DNA from: Saccharum officinarum
Lineage: Eukaryota; Streptophyta; Magnoliopsida; Poales; Poaceae
Length of the DNA: 64,000 bases
Direction: 5' to 3'
NCBI GenBank assembly: GCA_020631735.1
Contig: CM036179.1
Span: 19,583,063-19,647,062, forward strand
Shown here: positions 9,533 through 20,063 of the stretch, piece after piece
How the letters are laid out: each line of letters starts with the position of its first letter
How positions within the stretch are numbered: the stretch's first letter is position 1
The notes under the pieces: model-generated
What the model was told of the DNA's origin: nothing
The model's input: only the letters and a program-made list of their open reading frames with translations
Database searches by the model: none
Made by a program: the position numbers and the translations under genes

Positions 9533-12500
9533 TATAACAGAACCGCCCAATTATACGAAATTAAGTAGGAAAATCATCCAACGGAAGGACAATTCAACAA
9601 ACTTAAGCCCGTATAACCCGGTAGTCCGTGAAATCTCGACGGATTTCAAACCATTTCTCATAACAGCCAAGATCATACTAAGTTCAGCGGTCACCATCAT
9701 AAGTTACATGAAAGTTCGTGGCATAAAATACATCGGAGTTTAAACATAGTTATTACAAACCAGGTTTGAATAAAAGTAGCGGAAGCGGTAGTTCAAATCA
9801 CGCACACACACAACATTTTGGAATAAAGTGCCAGCTTGTGATCATCTCCAGCAAAAGCATCAGACGAGAAGTAATGAATGACCATTGCCTATGGTCCTAT
9901 GCTTCGCCCATTACAGGATAGAGACAATTGATACAATAGCCATAGTACATCTGTCCATCTGCAACAAGTGGGAACAAAGCCCTGAGTACAAGAAGGTACT
10001 CAGCTAGACTTACCCGTCATAAACCAGAAATAAGAGACACCAAGGAATCATGATAGGCTTTCTGGTGGGATAGCTGACTCATTTGCAAAAGGCATTTTTA
10101 GCATTTAGGAAAACCTTTACAAAAGCTTTGCATCAAGTTAAATCTTTATTAACCTGTCAACTACATTTGCACCTGTACTAAAGTAACATGTAATTAAATA
10201 GGTAATGATAACTAATGATCATTAACAACTTTCATTATGTCATAATTCATATAACTGTCCAAGTGTTCCATCAATATTACTATGATGAAGTAGCTCAAGT
10301 CAAGTGTTCACTATCCAGTGAACGATGGCGATTCGAATCGATTATTAACCAGCTGGTAAGTTATTCCTCACACAAACCTCACTCACCCGCTAAAGTGAGG
10401 TGTTGGTCACTGAGTCAACCATTCAGGTAAAGTCGCGAGCTTGCCAGGAACCACTTGTACCCGGGGGCCGCCCGACTGCTCTTTGGCCTTATCATCGCGC
10501 TCCCGTATCCTGCCACTACTGCTCCGGTACAGTGCGTTGCGGGCAATTCACTCGGCCCGAATAATCTCCTAGTTTCGCGGTCGGAAGGTACTTTATCCGG
10601 CCAGCTAAATGTGAGGCATGCGTTCAACATGACTCGAGGGACAACAACAGACGATCCTTAATCGACACAGATGGAAAACACTACAGTCTGAAACCCTACA
10701 AGTTTCCGCTCGGTCTCAATTTCATTTCACACTTAGTTATACTATGACTTCATAGTCAACCAAATAGATCCAGGTAACCACCTATAACTCGCAGGTGACA
10801 GGAAATCACCCGACTTCTACCGGTCTAAGCCAGCTAAGCATTGACTGGACTGCGGATATCAGGGTAACAAGGATATGGTATAACAAAGGTAAGCAAGGTA
10901 TAATGCAGCAACGTTTGCAGACAACTCCTAAACGTAATGCATCAAATTAAGTAAAGTTACTAATAAATTATTTGCAAACCGGGAGAGAAATGCTCTGGGG
11001 CTTGCCTCTCTCGAAGGAACTCAGACGGTGATCGGGGCACTCCGGGAGATCTTCACCGACCTCTTCTTCGGCTTCTGTCACCTCCTGCTGCTGCACCTCG
11101 ATCTGCTCCTCTGGCTCCTCGGGCAAGATGACTGGGTTCTCGATTTGCGATCCTGTATGATGCAATGCATGTAAGTGATTATGCAAGTGTGCATCGAAGT
11201 AGATGAATGCAATGAATATGTTGAAAATGCAAGGTAGTCAACATTATCCAAGAAATTGTACACTACAAGCACATGTCATCTACTGCATTCTTTTCTACTA
11301 CTATTATGTTAAGTTAACCTATCTTATGAAATGTTTCAAAGATACACCAAAGCTTTACTAATTTCTTAATCAACCTTAAAGCAACACTTGCTTAAACCCT
11401 AAGTAATAATAATAGGTTTGAATAGCAACATATATTTCTGATGCTCCTAAAATTCTAAGAAAATTACAGTAGCATAATACTACTCTAAATAGACTACCAT
11501 AAAAATTTAATGGCATTTGGATAAGTAAACTATCCTACACAAAAATGACAAGCTATGGCATAAAAATGAGCATGAAATTACTTTGTACTATGAAAAGTGT
11601 CAAACAACAGAATTAATATTTTTCCTAGGTTCTTCATAGCATACGATGACTGTATAAAAATTATCACATGCATGTTTTATACAAAGTTTGCTCTCTAGCA
11701 AAAATAACAAAAATCAGCCATTAAAGGTACTTGAACTACTTCTCCAAAGTTTTCCACAGCACATGCATGAAACATATTTTTCCTAGTAAGTACATGATAT
11801 ATGAAGATTAACAAAATTAAAAATCATATTTTTCTGATACATATAGGATTTACTAGCTATTTTACAAGATATCAGCAATATTAATAATTAATTAAAGCTC
11901 TATAGAAAAGTATCTCAAATATGACATGCAATATTTTTAGATTGTAGATCTGGTTCCAATGAGTTCATAAAATTTATTTCACAATTTTTGGAGCACAAAT
12001 GAATACAAAAACATTTTCCACAACATCCTTTATTATAAATAATAAAAGAAAACAGAAAACGATTTTTATTTTTAAAACTGGGCCGGTCCGGGGAAGTAAA
12101 CCGGCCCGCGGCCGTTTTCGTCCTGAGTCACGCGCGCGGGGAAACGAGCGAGCAGGCCCGCTCGGAGGCGCGGCCCACAGGGCGGTGGCCCAGTGAAGCC
12201 GACGGGGAGGAACAGAGGGCGGCATCGCCGGCGCTCTAGACCGCGACGGCGTGGCGGTGACTGACGGCCAACGGCCGCTTCCGTGCCCGAGCGAGCAAGG
12301 TGAGGCGCGCAACACTATCGTGGGGACACGGTGAACATCGTCGAGCAGTTCGAGAGAGATGGGGAGGAGCGAAGGCGACGGTGGCCGGAGCGCAAGCGCG
12401 GCGGCTCCATCACGGTGGCACGGCGAGGAAGCCAAAATGGTTTCCTACCGGAGTGAGCAAGGCGATGGTGGCGCTCGTTCGGAGGAGTCAAGGGAGTGGC

Positions 12501-13422
12501 GAAGCTTGGTGCAAGACGAATTTGGTCGCGGTGGAGGGTCGAGGTCGGAACGGGGGAGCGGAGGTGGAGCTCCCGGCGGTGAGCCGCTCGCCCGCTCGGT
12601 TTTGGAGAGGGGAAGTGGATGACGAGCGGGAGTGCGAGTGAGGGGGCGAGGAGGGTTCGGGCAGGCACACTTGAGCGCGCTCGAGCTGGCAGGAGGGCAG
12701 AGCGGAGGCGACGCGCGGCGGCTCCAACGGCGCATGAACGCCACACGGTGGGAGCTCTCTAGCGCGGTGGACAGCGAGGCGCGGGGCGAGCGGGAAGAGG
12801 AGGAGCGGCGCGGAGGCAGGCCGGGCTGAGCAGACGCGGGCCGGGCCGAGGCGGCGGCTGCGGCGCGCGCGCGTGGGGTGGAGCTGGGCCGCTTCCAGCA
12901 GCATGCCGAAAGTGAGGCGGCGGCCCGTTTAGGTTAGAAATTGAATTTCCATTTTCATATTTTCAAATAATTTCAAATAATCATTTTCAAATCTCATTTT
13001 GAGCAAGAAAAGGACCTTTTCTGAAAATGACCCAAAACAAAAGTTGCTTAGAATTTAATTCTCTACAACTTTGCTTTTAAGACCAAAGTCCAAATCTAGA
13101 TAGATTTTGATTTTTAGAATAAAAGCTAATTTAGAGAGGATTTTTGAATACTTTTAAATACATTTTTAAAACAAATCTTTGACAACACTTTGAGTGATTT
13201 AGTGGCTCTAAAAATTTTCCTTATCATTCTAAGTGATATGAAATTTATAGTTGCACAAATTTGATGGAATGTGATTAGCACATTAATATATTACATCTCA
13301 AATACCACTTTCTAAGCTTTTATTTCACTCAACTTATAATATTAACATGTATGATTATGATGATATGAAATGCCATGCATATGATTGCCATGCAAATGCT
13401 TGCGTAACACCGGAGTGTTACA
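9533..13422 (-). repeat. Tekay A 3' LTR (3890 bp)
   Basis: Ends at gtaacaccggagtgttaca (13404-13422), itself a short hairpin. It contains an AT-rich part and a GC-rich block at about 12065-12940 whose many overlapping ORFs are compositional. It shares the cccgtataacccggtagtcc segment and ctagtttcgcggtcggaagg (about 10568) with LTR 24833-28706, but not with the two right-hand LTRs. Confidence 0.9.
10968..11186 (-). other. Short acidic ORF inside the Tekay LTR
   Basis: A 72-codon minus-sense frame (…ENPVILPEEPEEQIEV, then EVTEAEEEVGEDLPECPDHR) is preceded by an acceptor-like ATACAG/GATCGC. It recurs open in the LTR copies at 21466-21741 and 36753-36971, and frameshifted near its 3' end at 26223-26537. 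The four copies are recent relatives, so conservation alone is weak evidence for a protein. Function unknown. Confidence 0.3.
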
Positions 13423-13456
13423 GCCCTCCCCCTTATAAAAAATCTCGTCCCGAGAT

Positions 13457-16400
13457 TTAGGTTACGAACCATTTATTATAAAAATCTTCGTATGCTTTTT
13501 GTAGGTATTCACCCGTTTCCCACGATGCATCTCCCTCATCATGATGACTCCATTGTATCTTATATGTTTTCACCACACTGTTCCGAGTAGCCCTTTCTTT
13601 GGAATCCAAAACTCGAATTGGCTGCTCACGATACACTAGATCTGACTTAAGTTTTATGCCTCGAGGTTCAATTATTTCCTCTGGAACGCGCAAACATTTT
13701 TTGAGATGTGATACGTGAAAAACTGGGAATATAGCATCCATTGATTCTGGTAATTCCAATTTGTAAGCCACTGGACCCTTTCTTTCTAAGATTTTGTAGG
13801 GTCCGACAAATCTGGCGGCAAGCTTTCTGCGTAATCCAAACCGCTTCTTCTTCATTGGCGTGACTTTCAGATAAACATAGTCTCCAACTTCAAACACAAG
13901 TGGTCTCCTTCTTTTATCCGCATAACTTTTCTGACGTGACTGAGCTGCTCTCATATTTTGCTGAATGATATGAACTTTCTTTTCGGCTTCTTCCACGAAG
14001 TCAATACCATAATACCTTCTTTCCCCTGGCTCAATCCAGTTTAAAGGTGTTCTACACTTTCGTCCATACAAAGCCTCAAAAGGTGCCATTTTGATACTTT
14101 CTTGATAGCTATTATTATATGCGAATTCTGCTAGAGGTAACCATGACTCCCATGAACCTCTGGAAGACAACACACAAGCTCTCAACATATCTTCTAAAAC
14201 AGCATTAACTCTTTCAGTCTGACCATCTGTTTGAGGATGATAGGCAGTGCTACGAATCAGACTAGTCCCCAAACCTTTGTGCAAATGCTCCCAAAAGTGA
14301 GCAGTGAACTGGGATCCTCTGTCAGACACTATAGTCTTCGGTATGCCATGCAATCTCACAATCTCCGCAATATACTTCTCGGCATATTGAGGTGGTCTAT
14401 AAACTGTCTTGACAGGCAAAAAGTGAGCGGTCTTGGTAAGACGATCCACGATTACCCAAATCGAATCATGGCCTTTCTGAGTAGTGGGCAAACCTGTGAT
14501 GAAATCCATACTTATATCATCCCACTTCCAACTAGGTACTGACAAAGGTTGCAACAATCCGGCAGGTTTCATGTGAATAGCTTTCACTCGACAACATGTG
14601 TCACATCTGGCCACATAGGCTGCAATTTCCTTCTTCATCTTTGTCCACCAAAAACGAGGTCTTAGTTCTTGATACATTTTACTACTGCCAGGATGAATGG
14701 ATAACTTAGAGTGATGAGCTTCATCCATAATTTTATTCTTAAGCTCTCTATCCTTTGGAACAACAAGACGGTTGTCGAACCACAACACGTCCTGCTCGTC
14801 CACTCTGAAGTGTTTTGAAGGTTCTTCTTTAATTTTCCTTTTGATGTGGAATATCCCTTTGTCTGCTTTCTGACCTTCTATTATCTTACTCTCCAAGGTG
14901 CAACTGATCTGAATACTATGTAACACGACAGGGTGCATTAGATTAAAACCATCTTCGAGTAAGGGTTGCATATTCAGACAATGCGACTTTCTACTCAAAG
15001 CATCGGCTACCACATTGGCTTTCCCAGGGTGATACTGTACATTCAAGTTGTAATCTTTAATTAGTTCTAACCATCTTCGCTGTCTCATGTTCAATTCTGG
15101 TTGGGTGAAAATGTACTTGAGACTCTTATGATCGGTGAAAATATTGCACACATTACCAAGTAAATAGTGTCTCCAAATCTTTAAGGCATGCACCACGGCG
15201 GCAAGCTCAAGATCATGTGTCGGATAATTGATTTCATGTTTTCTCAACTGACGGGAGGCATAAGCAATGACTCTTCCTTCTTGCATTAGAACACAGCCTA
15301 ATCCTGTTTTTGAGGCGTCACAGAACACATCAAAAGGTTTCTCGATGTCTGGCTGTGCAAGAACTGGAGTAGTGGTCAACAGTTTCCGCAAGGTGTGGAA
15401 AGCTGTCTCACACTCCTCTGTCCACACGAACTTATGATCTTTCTGTAACAGACTTGTCATTGGCTTAGCAATCTTCGAGAAGTCTGGGATAAAGCGGCGA
15501 TAGTAACCAGCTAACCCTAGGAAACTCCTGACTTCTGGCACTGTGGTTGGAGTTTTCCAATCCATAACCTCTTGCACTTTGCTCGGATCTACCGAAACTC
15601 CATTCTCAGATAGAATATGACCAAGGAAAGGAACTTTCTTCAACCAAAATTCACATTTGCTGAACTTAGCATACAACTTATGATCTCTCAATCTGGTCAA
15701 GACAATTCTCAGATGTTCTTCATGATCTTTCTCATTCTCAGAGTATACTAGAATGTCATCAATGAAGACAACTACAAACTTGTCCAACTCTGGCATGAAA
15801 ACCGTATTCATCAGATACATAAAATATGCAGGAGCATTTGTTAAGCCAAAGGACATAACAAGATACTCGTACAACCCGTATCTGGTAGAAAAGGCGGTTT
15901 TCGGGACATCTTGTGGCCTGATCTTTATCTGATGATACCCTGATCTTAGGTCTATTTTGGAGAACACTCTAGCTTTAGCCAACTGATCAAACAAAACATC
16001 GATATGAGGCAAAGGATATTTATTCTTGATAGTTACAGCATTAAGAGGTCGATAATCCACACACATTCTTAGAGTACCCTCTTTCTTTTTCTTCACGAAC
16101 AAGGCAGGACATCCCCATTCAGACTTACTTGGTCGGATAAACCCCTTCTTTAGCAATTCTTCCAGTTGCTTTTTCAACTCAGCTAACTCATCCGGAGGCA
16201 TCCGATAGGGTCTCCTCGAAATAGGAGCTGTTCCGGGGATCAACTCGATTCCAAACTCAACATCTCTATCTGGAGGAAGGCCAGGTAACTCTTCTGGAAA
16301 CACATCCGGGAACTCACACACTACCGGGATCTGGCGGATAGGAACAACTTCCATGGCACAGGTCACACTCACAAGGTCTGTTCTTTTGGGCAATGGTACC

Positions 16401-17947
16401 TGAAAAGTACCCTCTGCCTGCGGATCCTTAAGGGTAAGCAATCGACTGCTTGTATCTATGACTGCTCCCCAGTCTTTCATCCAGTTCATTCCTATTATTA
16501 CATCCAAAACTAGTCCCGGCATAACTATCAGGTTCACTCGAAACTTCCGACTATCTAACTCAAGGGTTGCCCCTCTAACCATCTTATTGGTTAGCACATC
16601 AGCCCCTGCTGAACTTATGCGATAACCATAACTCAATTCTGTGCATAGTTGTTCATGCTTCCGTGCAAATGCTTGACTCATAAAAGAATGCGAGGATCCA
16701 GAATCAAATAGAACAACTGCAGGGTGATGGTTAACAAGAAACTTACCGGCAGTTACAGGTTCTCCTTCAGGAATCTCATCAACGGTGGTATGGTGTACAC
16801 GGGCAGTGTAAGTCTGTTGCTTCTTTCTAGGCGGATAAGGGCAGAACTTTGAAAAGTGGCCTGGCTGACCACAATTGTAGCAGGGCCCCTTCACTGTACC
16901 AGCAGATCCTATTGCTCCCTTGGAGTTGCTTTGTTCTGCAGCTGCGGTGATCTTTGCTGGCGGCACGGCCATCTTGTACGGCTTCTGTGGTCCCTTGTAG
17001 TTCTGAGTTTTATGCTGTGGAGGCCTGAACCTTGCACCAGGTGCGGACGGACGATAAGAAAGACGATTTGCAGTGACAACTCTGGACTGTGATGGTCCTG
17101 ACTCAAACACCCTCTTGCGATTCTTGGATGCAGTGTAGGCGTTGTTGTTCTTTTCTTGTTTCAAACAATCACTGACAAAGTCATTGAACCTGGCGCGGGT
17201 ATTGGTACCCACATGCTTCATCATCTTCGGACTTAACCCTCTCTTGAAACTAGCAATTCTCTTTGCATCTGTGTCGACCATGTCTGGAGCGTAGCGGCAC
17301 AAGTTGTTAAAGGCATGTAGATACTGTGTTACAGTCTTGGTACCCTGATTTAAGGCCAAGAACTCTCCGAGCTTCATCTCAACCAACCCTGGGGGAATAT
17401 AAGCTCCCTTAAACGCTTCAGTGAATTCTCTCCAAGTAATCTGGGCATTGGGAGGAAAAGTGGTGCGGTGATGCTTCCACCACATCCCTGCCGGTCCCTG
17501 TAACTGATGTGCAGCATATTCTGTTTTCAGGACTTCTGTCAGTCTCAACACACGGAACTTATCTTCCATAGTGTTGATCCATTCTTCAGCGTCGAGTGGC
17601 TCGGCTGCTTCCTTAAAAATAGGTGGCCTAGTATCCATGAAATCCTTGAAATTGCTGTACTGGTTCACTCCATGGCCACCACCTTGATTATTTCCTCTCT
17701 GAACATTTTCAGCGATGGTACGCAGAAAATCTTCCATATTCCTTTGTGACTGCTCGGCGTTGCGCTGGCTTCCAAGGAACTGTGCGAAGAACACTTCTGC
17801 AGTGAGCGGTGGAGGAGGGGGCAATTGTGGCTCTGGCTGTGGCTCCTGGTGGTTGACGTTGTTTGCACCACCCCCACCAGCCCCTGCACCGTTGCCACCA
17901 GTTTCAGCGGCCTCATACGTGGCACGGCGAGTGTTTGCCATCTGCAT
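13457..17947 (-). CDS. Tekay A gag-pol polyprotein with C-terminal chromodomain (1496 aa, uninterrupted)
   Basis: One uninterrupted frame. Approximate residues: gag 100-260 ([39 protein letters not shown]); zinc knuckle [14 protein letters not shown] 356-369; aspartic protease [11 protein letters not shown] around 413-423; reverse transcriptase 580-760 with FIDD at 728-731; RNase H starting [11 protein letters not shown] at about 872; integrase HHCC 1078-1118; IN catalytic Asp 1148, Asp 1209 and Glu 1245 ([22 protein letters not shown]); and a chromodomain-like end ([20 protein letters not shown]) at about 1425-1495. The polyprotein packages, reverse-transcribes and integrates the element; the chromodomain class is known to steer integration toward modified histone tails. 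ATG at 17947 (MQM...) or 17941 (MANTRR...); the second directly follows an acceptor-like TATGCAG. Stop TAA at 13459-13457. Confidence 0.93.
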   Translation of the reverse strand: MQMANTRRATYEAAETGGNGAGAGGGGANNVNHQEPQPEPQLPPPPPLTAEVFFAQFLGSQRNAEQSQRNMEDFLRTIAENVQRGNNQGGGHGVNQYSNFKDFMDTRPPIFKEAAEPLDAEEWINTMEDKFRVLRLTEVLKTEYAAHQLQGPAGMWWKHHRTTFPPNAQITWREFTEAFKGAYIPPGLVEMKLGEFLALNQGTKTVTQYLHAFNNLCRYAPDMVDTDAKRIASFKRGLSPKMMKHVGTNTRARFNDFVSDCLKQEKNNNAYTASKNRKRVFESGPSQSRVVTANRLSYRPSAPGARFRPPQHKTQNYKGPQKPYKMAVPPAKITAAAEQSNSKGAIGSAGTVKGPCYNCGQPGHFSKFCPYPPRKKQQTYTARVHHTTVDEIPEGEPVTAGKFLVNHHPAVVLFDSGSSHSFMSQAFARKHEQLCTELSYGYRISSAGADVLTNKMVRGATLELDSRKFRVNLIVMPGLVLDVIIGMNWMKDWGAVIDTSSRLLTLKDPQAEGTFQVPLPKRTDLVSVTCAMEVVPIRQIPVVCEFPDVFPEELPGLPPDRDVEFGIELIPGTAPISRRPYRMPPDELAELKKQLEELLKKGFIRPSKSEWGCPALFVKKKKEGTLRMCVDYRPLNAVTIKNKYPLPHIDVLFDQLAKARVFSKIDLRSGYHQIKIRPQDVPKTAFSTRYGLYEYLVMSFGLTNAPAYFMYLMNTVFMPELDKFVVVFIDDILVYSENEKDHEEHLRIVLTRLRDHKLYAKFSKCEFWLKKVPFLGHILSENGVSVDPSKVQEVMDWKTPTTVPEVRSFLGLAGYYRRFIPDFSKIAKPMTSLLQKDHKFVWTEECETAFHTLRKLLTTTPVLAQPDIEKPFDVFCDASKTGLGCVLMQEGRVIAYASRQLRKHEINYPTHDLELAAVVHALKIWRHYLLGNVCNIFTDHKSLKYIFTQPELNMRQRRWLELIKDYNLNVQYHPGKANVVADALSRKSHCLNMQPLLEDGFNLMHPVVLHSIQISCTLESKIIEGQKADKGIFHIKRKIKEEPSKHFRVDEQDVLWFDNRLVVPKDRELKNKIMDEAHHSKLSIHPGSSKMYQELRPRFWWTKMKKEIAAYVARCDTCCRVKAIHMKPAGLLQPLSVPSWKWDDISMDFITGLPTTQKGHDSIWVIVDRLTKTAHFLPVKTVYRPPQYAEKYIAEIVRLHGIPKTIVSDRGSQFTAHFWEHLHKGLGTSLIRSTAYHPQTDGQTERVNAVLEDMLRACVLSSRGSWESWLPLAEFAYNNSYQESIKMAPFEALYGRKCRTPLNWIEPGERRYYGIDFVEEAEKKVHIIQQNMRAAQSRQKSYADKRRRPLVFEVGDYVYLKVTPMKKKRFGLRRKLAARFVGPYKILERKGPVAYKLELPESMDAIFPVFHVSHLKKCLRVPEEIIEPRGIKLKSDLVYREQPIRVLDSKERATRNSVVKTYKIQWSHHDEGDASWETGEYLQKAYEDFYNKWFVT

Positions 17948-18298
17948 ATTTCAGCAACAAGTAATAATTGAGCGAAGTGGTAGTAATTGTATCCGAATGA
18001 ACAATCATGCCATACTGAATTTATTGGAGAGAACAAGTCATGCAATAAGACAGAGGCACAATAATCACATTCCAATTAAAACAACATCACTAATCAAATT
18101 ACTTCGAATGCAACATCGCGTTCCATACAACCACGTTGCCAGCATACATACACTGGACTTTCATGCGTTCAAGCATCACATACACAACCAAGATCCAAAA
18201 GATCGCCAGTCTCAAGATCGAACAGGATACAACACGATACATGGGAACCAAAAGAAGGCCATCGCGATAAAGCCTATCACTAATGCAAGGCAACTAGC
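17948..18298 (-). other. Spacer between H3-tail ORF and gag-pol
   Basis: 350 nt with no convincing conserved frame. Its 3' end (minus sense) is TTACTTGTTGCTGAAATATGCAG directly before ATGGCA of gag-pol, which resembles a plant 3' splice site (T-rich, CAG). It may therefore be the end of an intron that removes the upstream ORF. Confidence 0.45.
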
Positions 18299-19273
18299 CT
18301 ACTCCTTGGGGCCGTCGTCGAGGTCGGAGGCGTCACCATCGCTACCATCAGTAGCGGCGTCGTCGTCGACGTCCATCTGGGCGGCGTCCGGAGGAGCATA
18401 CGGGCCTATCCCGTTGTAGAGGGCATGGAACTCTTCATGCAAGTTGGCATTATACCCTTCTAGCTCCTCGACCCTTTGCCTGAGAAGGTCCCTCTCGTTC
18501 CAGGCTTCATTCCTTTCCTGCACTAGCTGTCCCATCATGCGGTCTGCATTTCTGTTGGCCTGAGTCAACGTCTGTACCCGCTGCATAGCACTCTCACCTC
18601 TCTCGAGAGCCCGGTCTCGCTGTAAGCTCATGTCGGCCAACTGCTCCTGCAAGCTAGCTATAGCACGTGCTTGCTTCTTCTTCTGCTTCCTTGCTTCAAG
18701 CCGATCATTACCTCTCAGACCGGTCAAGGTCCAATAGGTATTCTCAAGACCCTGGTATGCTTTGATGGCTGCATACATGGCACTCATCGTGTGGTTGTCG
18801 CTAGCCTGTCCTTCACTTGGGCCTCTAACCAAGGCACTTCCTTGCGGTTGCACCCAAATGGCATCACGAGGATCATCTCTCGGGAAAGTACCCGCCAAAG
18901 CTGCTGCCAACTCATTAGGAAACCTGCTCATTATGTCTCGGATGACGTGAAAGGCTGCACCCTCTGCACCCTCAACTGGAGTGCGTCCTTCAAACTCCAA
19001 ATGCCAACCAGCCCATTCTGGCGCATCACCAAGGGCAGGGACGGTGATTTCCACTATTGCAAGTCCATCCTCAGCTAGCTGGTTCTCATTCCAAGAGTAC
19101 ACCGGCTCTTGACCCTCTGGGTACCCCACATCATGGAGCACTCTCCAAAGCAAGGTGGGCATGCCAAACTCACTTAGAAAAGTGTCCGTGCTGCGGCGTT
19201 CCCGCGGGGCCATCTGGTGACGTGGTGCTCTTCCACCAGTGGACTTACGGGCAGTCTTCTTCGTGCGGGCCAT
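18299..19273 (-). CDS. Retrotransposon ORF with histone H3 tail mimic, coiled coil and acidic tail (324 aa)
   Basis: From ATG at 19273 the product starts M-ARTKKTARKSTGGRAPR and continues HQMAPRE. Against H3 residues 1-21 it matches 17, differing at Q5K, K14R, K18H and L20M, and keeping the equivalents of A1, R2, T3, K4, R8, K9, S10, T11, G12, G13 and R17. The second residue is Ala, so Met removal would expose an H3-like N-terminus. Residues 25-185 are a predicted globular region with YSWNENQLAEDG and no histone fold. Residues 193-203 are Lys/Arg-rich (EARKQKKKQAR, NLS-like). Residues about 192-283 are heptad-rich coiled coil (LQEQLADMSLQRD, LLRQRVEELEGYNANL). Residues 299-324 are acidic (MDVDDDAATDGSDGD…). 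The frame is sense with gag-pol and sits between PBS and gag. The nine bases before ATG give GTG CTA CAG, so a longer GTG start is unlikely in a plant. The family function is unknown to me. Confidence 0.88.
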   Translation of the reverse strand: MARTKKTARKSTGGRAPRHQMAPRERRSTDTFLSEFGMPTLLWRVLHDVGYPEGQEPVYSWNENQLAEDGLAIVEITVPALGDAPEWAGWHLEFEGRTPVEGAEGAAFHVIRDIMSRFPNELAAALAGTFPRDDPRDAIWVQPQGSALVRGPSEGQASDNHTMSAMYAAIKAYQGLENTYWTLTGLRGNDRLEARKQKKKQARAIASLQEQLADMSLQRDRALERGESAMQRVQTLTQANRNADRMMGQLVQERNEAWNERDLLRQRVEELEGYNANLHEEFHALYNGIGPYAPPDAAQMDVDDDAATDGSDGDASDLDDGPKE

Positions 19274-20063
19274 CTGTAGCACAAGTTTTTAAATTACCCG
19301 GTGAGAACATATTTTAAGTTGATGTCACTTTTATCAAACTGGGATAATCCTTTTATAAGGGAAGGAATGCAGGTTATGAATGAAATGCTCAGGCAGTATG
19401 ATGCATGCGCGAGTCTTACGTTCTCACAAACTTAGAAAATAAAGACATCTAACGATGAATTCGGTGGCATACAACGATCTCTCATATACGTAACTAATTC
19501 GATCTACACGATAAACGCTGTTATGTACCTGCAGAAAATTCATTTCAGCCCATTCCCCATGAATGCATGAAAGCAGTAAATCTACCTACACGCTCTACAC
19601 GAATCCCCAGATGCGTGTACAACGGTAGTAACTACCCAAACACATCGTCCTATTGACGGCATCGCCTCAACGGACGGAACACCCACACATGCGATACTTT
19701 CATAAAAACATGTGTACAACATGTAATTATTCTAGTATCATATAAAACACTCTCCCTAGATCGGCGGTGTATCCGATCATGCTCTCACAGCTCACACTTA
19801 CCAAAGCGTAGAGGTAACTGATCCATACATTACCACTCAATTAAGTGGCACTCATACAATATCACGCCGTATGAGCAACGAAAGAGAAATATGGTGCAAG
19901 AACCCCAAGTTAGTACTTAAATAGCCACCTAGAGTCCTTAACTGGGCATACAGGATATGACCACTGGCACACATTTAGTTTTAAAATCACACTTTTTAAA
20001 TAGAATTTTGTTTTAAATACACTTATGAACAGTAATCACGCTAAACCATGCTCCGATGCCAGC
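19274..20063 (-). promoter_or_regulatory. Tekay A leader: PBS, consensus splice donor and acceptor
   Basis: In minus sense: TGGCATCGGAGCATGG just inside the 5' LTR (about 20062-20047) resembles the tRNA-Met primer site TGGTATCAGAGC with transitions. TTTG/GTAAGTGTG (donor at 19801-19796) is a full-consensus 5' splice site. CTTGTGCTACAG lies directly before the H3-tail ATG (acceptor at 19275-19274). Joining the donor to that acceptor or to the one at 17943-17942 would give separate messages for the two ORFs. Splicing is inferred, not shown. Confidence 0.55.

Noticed and set aside
12000..12950. Long GC-rich ORFs on both strands (also 22489-23495, 27290-28199, 37777-38725)
   Set aside because: Overlapping frames on both strands in a high-GC LTR block, Arg/Pro/Ala-rich without domains; compositional.
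14231..14542. Antisense ORFs inside Tekay gag-pol (also 16856, 17507, 17715, 29515, 32140, 32791, 32999)
   Set aside because: Shadows of a conserved polyprotein on the opposite strand, repeated in both copies only because the sense strand is conserved.
18299..19273. A host histone H3 gene or pseudogene
   Set aside because: Only the first ~24 residues resemble H3. No histone-fold sequence follows, and the frame sits in sense between PBS and gag-pol in both Tekay copies, so it belongs to the element.
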